From the NCBI GenBank assembly GCA_030746455.1, contig JASLMQ010000299.1, positions 1 through 10,431 of the forward strand: a stretch of DNA of 10,431 bases. The letters run 5' to 3'. A model generated the notes under the pieces. The model saw only the letters and a program-made list of their open reading frames with translations, had not been told where the DNA came from and did no database searches. This stretch comes from Candidatus Latescibacterota bacterium (GTDB lineage: Bacteria > Latescibacterota > UBA2968 > GCA-2709665). Positions 5,693 to 10,431 of the stretch are shown here, piece after piece. A program made the translations under genes and the position numbers. Every line of letters starts with the position of its first letter. Within the stretch, counting starts at the first letter, position 1.

Positions 5693-5700
5693 CCTCCTTT
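5693..5700 (-). promoter_or_regulatory. Strong Shine-Dalgarno of the hisF remnant
   Basis: AAAGGAGG on the minus strand stands six bases before the GTG start at 5686, ideal sequence and spacing. It fixes the start of the remnant and shows that its 5' end is intact, since the match to HisF begins directly after it. Confidence 0.75.
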
Positions 5701-5765
5701 GGCATTCGAGCGTCTCTGCACGCCTCGAGGTTCTCAATGTCCTCCGTGCATCAGTCCACCCGGCC

Positions 5766-5794
5766 AACGTACGGACGTGGTCGGCACAAGTCAA
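5766..5794 (-). promoter_or_regulatory. Candidate sigma70-type promoter for hisF remnant and hydrolase
   Basis: On the minus strand TTGACT (5789-5794) is followed by 17 bases and TACGTT (5766-5771). The -35 is strong and the -10 moderate (three of six). Transcription would begin near 5759, about 70 bases before the GTG start. Confidence 0.4.
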
Positions 5795-5889
5795 CACCGC
5801 TGCCGAGGCCCTGCCAGCCATGCCGAGCGCCGGCAAGGAGCCGCATCTCTCCCGCCCGCGGACTCCCTCTAATGGTCCGACATGAATTC

Positions 5890-5918
5890 TTGATACCCGG
5901 GGGCTTATTGATTACCTT
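5890..5918 (+). promoter_or_regulatory. Candidate promoter for the GNAT-hydantoinase-FKBP-GH4 unit
   Basis: TTGATA (5890-5895, five of six) and TACCTT (5913-5918, three of six) are 17 bases apart, in a locally AT-richer stretch. The start would fall near 5925, about 55 bases before the ATG at 5981. Confidence 0.35.
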
Positions 5919-5980
5919 TTCCGGTCGCCGAAGGGCAGCACAAGGACCGTAGGCGCTCCGAAAGGGTTTGCCGAACACGG

Positions 5981-6937
5981 ATGTCGTGGGCACTCCGACA
6001 TGTCACCCACAGGTCGCCGGAGGCGGAGAAAGAGGCCGTCCTCCGGTTCAGTGGGGGCGACCACGCCTGGGCCACCCGCTCGCGTCTCGAATCACCCTGG
6101 GGGACCGAGACCTACGGTCTGGTTGCGGCGTTCTTCCAGGACCGCTGCGTGGGCACCACGTCATACACCCTGTCGCCCCGCGGTCAGGGCATCCTGTCCC
6201 AGGTCTACACCGAACCGGACTTCCGCAACCGCGGCATCGCCCGGGCCACGGTCGGGGAGGCCGTCGAGACCTTCCGCGCTCACGGAGCCCGAGCCGTCTA
6301 CCTGGCTTCGGCCAAGGACTGGGTCCAGCGGCTCTACCGCGGATTCGGATTCCGGTTCGTCGGTGCCATGGCTCGCCGCCACGCCTTCAAGTTGACCCTC
6401 GGCCCATCTGGTGAAGACAGCGTGATGTTCCGATCCGGGCAGCGCGCGGAAATCCGGCCCGTGGCGGACGGCGACCAAGCGGAGCTGACGGCCCTCTTCA
6501 ACACCCCCCATCCGTGCCTGGTGAAACACTACGGCCTGGGGTGCTATCTGGGGTCCCACTTCGAAGGTGAGTTCTACGTCCTCCGCCGGCAGGCGGATCG
6601 CACCGGGTTCAGAGCGATAGTACTCGACGGCGAGGAAGGGGTCCTGGGACTCGGGACGATCATGCCGTCCCTGCGACGACACGAAGCACACCGCGGCATC
6701 CTCGACCTTCTCGTCCATCCGAACTACGCCCGCTGTGCCGGAGACATGCTCGAAGCCCTCCAGGCGGACGACCCGCTCGTGGCCCTTCTCGTCTACATCG
6801 AAGAATCGGAAGAGGAGAAGCGTCGGCTCTTCGAGAGCACGGGCTACAGCCGGATCGCCAGGATGGAGAGAAAGCTCATCATAGACGGTTCACCCTACTG
6901 CCTGAACCTGTTCGAACGGAGCAGCCCTCCAGCCTGA
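5981..6937 (+). CDS. Tandem GNAT-type N-acetyltransferase
   Basis: A 318-residue protein with two GNAT-like halves; the family transfers an acetyl group from acetyl-CoA to an amine. In the first half (residues ~1-140), LSQVYTEPDFRNRGIARATV (72-91) is motif A with the (R/Q)xxGxA acetyl-CoA loop at RNRGIA, and RLYRGFGFRFVG (117-128) is motif B. In the second half (~155-300), GVLGLGTIMP (220-229) and LDLLVHPNY (241-249) align with the beta4 strand region and RRLFESTGYSRI (281-292) with motif B. The second-half loop (RCAGDML) lacks the normal glycine-rich signature, so this half may be structural or bind the substrate. The ATG at 5981 has only a distant AAAGGG, so the start is moderately sure. 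It is first of a plus-strand cluster, 81 bases before the hydantoinase-type gene. The substrate is unknown. Confidence 0.83.
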   Translation: MSWALRHVTHRSPEAEKEAVLRFSGGDHAWATRSRLESPWGTETYGLVAAFFQDRCVGTTSYTLSPRGQGILSQVYTEPDFRNRGIARATVGEAVETFRAHGARAVYLASAKDWVQRLYRGFGFRFVGAMARRHAFKLTLGPSGEDSVMFRSGQRAEIRPVADGDQAELTALFNTPHPCLVKHYGLGCYLGSHFEGEFYVLRRQADRTGFRAIVLDGEEGVLGLGTIMPSLRRHEAHRGILDLLVHPNYARCAGDMLEALQADDPLVALLVYIEESEEEKRRLFESTGYSRIARMERKLIIDGSPYCLNLFERSSPPA

Positions 6938-7018
6938 CCCGCCCGGAGCGGCCGACGGCGGTCCGCCACACAGAAACCTCACCGCAGGGAACACGACACA
7001 CGATCGCGAGGATAGCAC

Positions 7019-9091
7019 ATGGTAGTCGCGCTTGGCATCGACACCGGAGGCACCTATACAGACGCGGCACTCATCGACCAGACCGGCGGGCAGGTGCTTG
7101 CCGACGCCAAGGCCCTGACGACCCGGCACGATCTATCCGTCGGCATCGGCGAGGCCGTGGGTGAAGTCCTGAGGCAGGCCGCATCACTCCCGAAAGGGGC
7201 ATCGGTCGGCGCATCGGACGTCAACCTGGTCGGCCTGTCGACCACCCTGGCCACGAATGCGATCGTGGAGGGTCACGGGAACTCGGTCTGCCTCCTGCTT
7301 GTGGGCTACAGCCCATCCCTCATCAAGCAATACGGCTTCGAGCGCGATCTCGTAACCTCGGATGTCGTCTACCTCGACGGCGGGCACGACGCGGAAGGCA
7401 ATCAGGCCAGGCCGCTGGATGAGGCCGGAGTGCGGCAGGCCATCCTCTCTCGACGCGGACGCGTCGAGGCCTTCGCGGTGTCCGGCTACTTCGGGGTCCG
7501 AAATCCAGCGCACGAGCTTCGGGTCAGGGCCATCATCGAGGAGCTGACCGATGACTGGGACCGGCCTGACGATCTACCGATGCCCGTCACCTGTGGCCAC
7601 GAGCTGACCACGCGCCTGGACTCGGTCCGACGCGCCACCACCGCCGCCCTCAACGCCCGACTCATCCCCCTGCTCCGTGAGCTGATCGCCACCGTCCGCC
7701 TCACACTCGACCAGATCGGCATCGATGCCCCCTTGATGAGCGTCAAGGGAGACGGTTCCCTGGTCCGTGCCGACTGGGCCATGCGGCGGCCCATCGAAAC
7801 GGTGCTCTCCGGTCCCGCCGCCAGCGTGGTCGGGGCCTGGCACCTGGCGGGAAAGCAGGACGTCTGGGTCATCGACGTGGGCGGGACCACGACCGACATC
7901 GCGGTGCTTCGCGACGGCCGTCCACGGCTCAACCCGGAAGGCGCTCAGGTTGGCGGGTGGCGAACCATGGTCGAGACCGCCGACGTGCACACCGTGGGCC
8001 AGGGCGGAGACAGCCACGTTCGGCTCAACGGCCGGGCCTCATCGAATCCGGTATCCATCGGACCCCGCCGGGTCGTCCCGCTCTGCCTGCTGGCATCGGA
8101 GCACCCCCGCGTGCTTCAGGAGCTCCATCAGCAGGTCGTCGCCACGCCCTTCGACAGCCTTGCGGGCCAGTTCGTGCTTTCCCACCGCCAGACGGGCTCG
8201 GAGCTCTCCAGCGACGAGGAGGACATCTTGGGCCACCTCAACGGGGGGCCGCGGTCGCTGGTCTCGCTCAGCTCGAAGATCCGGTACGGGCGGCTGGGTG
8301 TGGAGCGCGTGGACGCGATGGAGGCGCAGCGGCTGGTGATGCGATCGGCGTTCACGCCGACCGACGCCCTCCATGTCCTCGGGCGGTTCGAGCGCTGGGA
8401 CGCACAGGCGTCGCGTCACGGCGCCGAGCTCCTGGGGGCGCAGCTCGATGTGGCGCCCGAGGAGCTATGCCGACGCATCGTTGCCGGCGTGTCCGACCGC
8501 CTCGCGCAGGAGCTAATATCCAAGGTGCTGGCCGACGAGGCCTCCCTGCCCAGCTGGGACCTGGAGCCTTCCGCAACGGAGCTCCTGGCACGCGCGATGG
8601 GTGATGTCGAGATGTCGGACCTGGAGTGCCGACTCACCCTCCAACGGCCGGTGGTCGCAGTCGGCGCGCCCGTTAGCGCCTATTTGCCTCGCGCGACGGA
8701 GCATCTGAACACGGAGCTCATCATTCCCACCCATGCCGATGTCGCCAACGCCGTAGGCGCCGTTGCCGGTGGGGTGGTCCAGCGCCTCCAGGTCCTGATC
8801 CGGCCGGTCGACGGTCCCAGGCCGTACCGCGTGCATCTGCCCGACGGGGTCCGCGATCTCGGCGACCTGGACGCAGCCGTGGCCTTCGCGACGGAGGCCG
8901 TTTCAGGCGTGCTCGAAGACCGGGCCCGCCAGGCCGGCGCCGACCAGATCGAGCTGCGTCTGGAACGCACCGATCGCTCGTCCCCCGTACCCTACGGGGG
9001 CGCACAGGAGATCTACGTGGAGACCGTGTTGGACTTCACCGCCGTCGGCAGGCCCGGGCTACGGGAGGGACTGCACGCCAAGGGCGAGTGA
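7019..9091 (+). CDS. Hydantoinase/oxoprolinase family protein (HyuA-type)
   Basis: A 690-residue protein of the HyuA/5-oxoprolinase A family, ASKHA-fold enzymes that use ATP to activate cyclic amides or, in relatives, ketones for carboxylation. [15 protein letters not shown] (4-18) is the N-terminal phosphate loop of the Hydant_A_N domain, with [12 protein letters not shown] (74-85) as its second motif. The main domain has PVTCGHEL (189-196), MSVKGDGSL (240-248), [12 protein letters not shown] (262-273) and [13 protein letters not shown] (284-296), the second phosphate loop, then HTVGQGGDS (324-332). The C-terminal ~140 residues contain [20 protein letters not shown], usual in this branch. 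The ATG has GCGAGG seven bases upstream. In well-known enzymes the A subunit works with HyuB, which is absent on both sides here. The reaction is not predictable; gene order links it to an acetyltransferase and a prolyl isomerase. Confidence 0.92.
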   Translation: MVVALGIDTGGTYTDAALIDQTGGQVLADAKALTTRHDLSVGIGEAVGEVLRQAASLPKGASVGASDVNLVGLSTTLATNAIVEGHGNSVCLLLVGYSPSLIKQYGFERDLVTSDVVYLDGGHDAEGNQARPLDEAGVRQAILSRRGRVEAFAVSGYFGVRNPAHELRVRAIIEELTDDWDRPDDLPMPVTCGHELTTRLDSVRRATTAALNARLIPLLRELIATVRLTLDQIGIDAPLMSVKGDGSLVRADWAMRRPIETVLSGPAASVVGAWHLAGKQDVWVIDVGGTTTDIAVLRDGRPRLNPEGAQVGGWRTMVETADVHTVGQGGDSHVRLNGRASSNPVSIGPRRVVPLCLLASEHPRVLQELHQQVVATPFDSLAGQFVLSHRQTGSELSSDEEDILGHLNGGPRSLVSLSSKIRYGRLGVERVDAMEAQRLVMRSAFTPTDALHVLGRFERWDAQASRHGAELLGAQLDVAPEELCRRIVAGVSDRLAQELISKVLADEASLPSWDLEPSATELLARAMGDVEMSDLECRLTLQRPVVAVGAPVSAYLPRATEHLNTELIIPTHADVANAVGAVAGGVVQRLQVLIRPVDGPRPYRVHLPDGVRDLGDLDAAVAFATEAVSGVLEDRARQAGADQIELRLERTDRSSPVPYGGAQEIYVETVLDFTAVGRPGLREGLHAKGE

Positions 9092-9146
9092 TTTCGCAGG
9101 TGTTCCGAATTTCTGCAGTCACCAACGCTTAACCAGCTGCCATAGA

Positions 9147-9626
9147 ATGGAAACGCTGATGTCGAAGGCGACCCTCTATATCCTGCTGTGCACGTCAGCC
9201 GTGCTGCTGGTGATCGGCATGTCCTGTGGCCGTCGCGGGGTGCCCGAGGCACCCGCAAAGGTGGCCGAAGGTGACTACGTGACAACAGAGAGCGGCCTGA
9301 AGTACTATGATATGAGGGTAGGCGACGGCCCAACGCCCGAATATCCACAGACCGTCGTTGTCCACTACACAGGATGGATGGGAGACGGAAGGATGTTCGA
9401 CAGCACCCTGGGCAAAGGCAGTCCGATCAGTTTCGTTGTGGGCGCCAATGCGGTCATCGCCGGGTGGGAGGAGGGCATCGCCACGATGCGTGTAGGCGGC
9501 AAGCGGCAGCTGGTGATCCCCCCCGAGCTCGGATACGGAGAGACCGGAGTCGAGGGCCGGATCCCGCCCAGGGCGACGCTCATATTCGAGGTGGAACTGT
9601 TTGAGATCAAGAAGATAGGATTGTGA
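9147..9626 (+). CDS. FKBP-type peptidyl-prolyl cis-trans isomerase, exported or lipoprotein
   Basis: A 159-residue protein with an N-terminal export signal and one FKBP domain that catalyses proline cis-trans isomerisation in protein folding. Residues 6-27 are a basic start, a hydrophobic core ([15 protein letters not shown]) and a Cys (MSC, Cys27). This resembles a lipobox, although Gly at -3 is unusual, so attachment to the membrane as a lipoprotein is probable but not certain. A short linker leads to the FKBP domain (~46-155). Its active-site residues are all recognisable: VVHYTG (Tyr74), MFDST (Phe84, Asp85), AVIAGWEEG (Val103, Ile104, Trp107), LGYG (Tyr130), [14 protein letters not shown] (Phe147). 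An in-frame ATG at 9159 has GGAAA five bases upstream and may be the true start (155 residues). It lies 55 bases after the hydantoinase-type gene. Confidence 0.92.
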   Translation: METLMSKATLYILLCTSAVLLVIGMSCGRRGVPEAPAKVAEGDYVTTESGLKYYDMRVGDGPTPEYPQTVVVHYTGWMGDGRMFDSTLGKGSPISFVVGANAVIAGWEEGIATMRVGGKRQLVIPPELGYGETGVEGRIPPRATLIFEVELFEIKKIGL

Positions 9627-9682
9627 GTCGCACGCCAAAGTACCTGCAGCAGCACCAACCCCAATTTGTGAGGGCAGCTCGG

Positions 9683-10431
9683 ATGTCCATCAAGGTCGCC
9701 GTCATCGGCGCAGGCAGCATCGGCTTCACGCGGAAGCTTATGGGCGATATCCTGACCGTGTCCGAACTCGGGGACACCCACTTCGCCTTCCACGACATCA
9801 GCAAACGCAACCTGGACATGATCGCGCAGCTTGCCCGGCGCGACATCGAGGCCAACGGGGTACCGGCAAAGCTCTCGGCTACGGTCGACCGACGCCGGGC
9901 GCTCGCCGATGCCGATTACGTCCTGAACCTCACCCGCATCGGCGGCCCGGACGCGTTCAAGCTCGATGTGGACATCCCGCTGAAGTATGGCGTGGACCAG
10001 TGTGTCGCCGACACGCTGTGCGCCGGCGGCATCATGTACGGACAGCGCAACATCCCGCAGATCCTCGCGTTCTGCAAAGACATCCGTGAGGTATCCAAGC
10101 CCAACGCGCTGTTCCTCAGTTACGCGAATCCGATGGCGATGAACACGTGGGCCGCCCTCGAGTACGGAGGCGTGAACACGGTGGGCCTCTGCCACGGGGT
10201 CGAGGGCGCGCTTCGGCAGATCTGCGAGGTCATCCAGCTTCTGGTCAACAAGGGAAGAAAGCCGGGCAGCCGCGGCTTCGTTCCGGTCACCCGCGTGGAG
10301 GTGGACATCACTGCCGCCGGGCTCAACCATCAGACGTGGTTCATACGGGTGCATTACCGCGGTGAAGACTGGACCGGGCGGCTGCTTGAGGGGTTCGAGA
10401 AGCACCCGGTGTTCAGCAAGACCGAGAAGGT
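9683..10431 (+). CDS. Family 4 glycoside hydrolase (alpha-galactosidase/glucosidase type), N-terminal part
   Basis: The first 250 residues of a GH4 enzyme; the rest lies beyond the window (family 430-480 residues). GH4 enzymes cleave glycosides by an NAD- and Mn-dependent oxidation-elimination mechanism in the cytoplasm. KVAVIGAGSIGFTRKLMGDI (4-23) is the Rossmann NAD-binding start. HFAFHDIS (33-40) ends the second strand with the ribose-binding acid. DQCVADTLCAGGIMYGQRNI (105-124) and LSYANPMAMNTWA (145-157) are family motifs. VGLCHGVEGA (167-176) provides the metal-binding Cys170, and GLNHQTWF (213-220) the metal-binding His216. The pattern is nearest to the MelA-like branch, but the sugar cannot be told. 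The ATG at 9683 has GAGGG eight bases upstream. In-frame GTG codons at 9623 (overlapping the FKBP stop) and 9668 are less likely starts. It appears to be last known member of the plus-strand cluster. Confidence 0.93.
   Translation, partial: MSIKVAVIGAGSIGFTRKLMGDILTVSELGDTHFAFHDISKRNLDMIAQLARRDIEANGVPAKLSATVDRRRALADADYVLNLTRIGGPDAFKLDVDIPLKYGVDQCVADTLCAGGIMYGQRNIPQILAFCKDIREVSKPNALFLSYANPMAMNTWAALEYGGVNTVGLCHGVEGALRQICEVIQLLVNKGRKPGSRGFVPVTRVEVDITAAGLNHQTWFIRVHYRGEDWTGRLLEGFEKHPVFSKTEK

Larger units (their letters stand above)
5687..5980. other. Divergent intergenic region, 294 bases
   Basis: No protein-like frame is visible between the hisF remnant and the GNAT gene; the open frames on both strands here are arginine/proline-rich and lack family resemblance. 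The stretch holds the ribosome binding site and candidate promoter of the leftward unit and a candidate promoter of the rightward unit. A weak CGGTC/GACCG complement lies near 5921-5949. Nothing else was recognised. Confidence 0.5.

Noticed and set aside
5687..5836. Extension of the hisF remnant to an upstream ATG
   Set aside because: The match to HisF begins at the GTG at 5686, which has a perfect ribosome binding site; the upstream part is not HisF-like and covers the promoter.
6948..6975. GGCGGtCCGCC inverted repeat before the hydantoinase-type gene as a terminator
   Set aside because: A one-base loop cannot form a normal hairpin and no T-tract follows; the genes on both sides look co-transcribed.
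9623..9682. GTG at 9623 overlapping the FKBP stop as start of the GH4 gene
   Set aside because: The extra 20 residues precede the Rossmann start unnaturally, and the ATG at 9683 has a good GAGGG site at proper spacing.

Overview
The window is a GC-rich stretch of bacterial chromosome, densely coding on both strands, with several TTG or GTG starts and short gaps between genes. No phage, plasmid, IS or CRISPR signature is visible. The mix of genes suggests a free-living environmental bacterium, perhaps from the FCB or PVC superphyla or a candidate phylum such as Latescibacterota. The mix includes UppS/CdsA, a flavin geranylgeranyl-reductase-type enzyme, a GDSL_3-type SGNH hydrolase, a family 4 glycosidase and a lone hydantoinase A-type protein. 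The taxon is a guess; no rRNA or tRNA is present to settle it.

Left part (1-2093): uppS and then a cut-off cdsA run leftwards (undecaprenyl diphosphate synthesis, then CDP-diacylglycerol synthesis, both envelope biogenesis). fau (5-formyltetrahydrofolate cyclo-ligase) runs rightwards. Between them are two well-formed divergent sigma70-type promoters (TTGACA-17-TACATT leftwards, TTGACT-17-TATTTT rightwards). They flank a GC-rich core with nested inverted repeats that could fold into a long rod. Because fau/ygfA is the classic neighbour of 6S RNA, this core deserves a covariance-model search.

Middle (2146-4491): a pentapeptide-repeat protein with 41 uninterrupted repeats and a FAD-dependent geranylgeranyl reductase family protein follow fau closely and probably share its transcript. 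A 236-base non-coding stretch then holds short tandem and dispersed repeats, a perfect 9-bp inverted repeat and a perfect 12-bp palindrome. It lies between two convergent genes.

Right-centre (4492-5980): an SGNH/GDSL-like hydrolase on the minus strand is preceded by the most striking item of the window. This is a 54-codon hisF remnant in which the first ~18 residues of HisF are joined in frame to the last ~36, with the whole central barrel missing. It keeps a perfect Shine-Dalgarno and a plausible promoter. A 294-base divergent intergenic region follows.

Right part (5981-10431): four plus-strand genes with gaps of 81 bases or less look like one transcription unit. They encode a tandem GNAT acetyltransferase, a hydantoinase/oxoprolinase A-type ATPase-fold enzyme without a B subunit, a probable exported or lipoprotein FKBP prolyl isomerase, and the first 250 residues of an NAD/Mn-dependent family 4 glycoside hydrolase that runs off the window. 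No common pathway for these four is evident.
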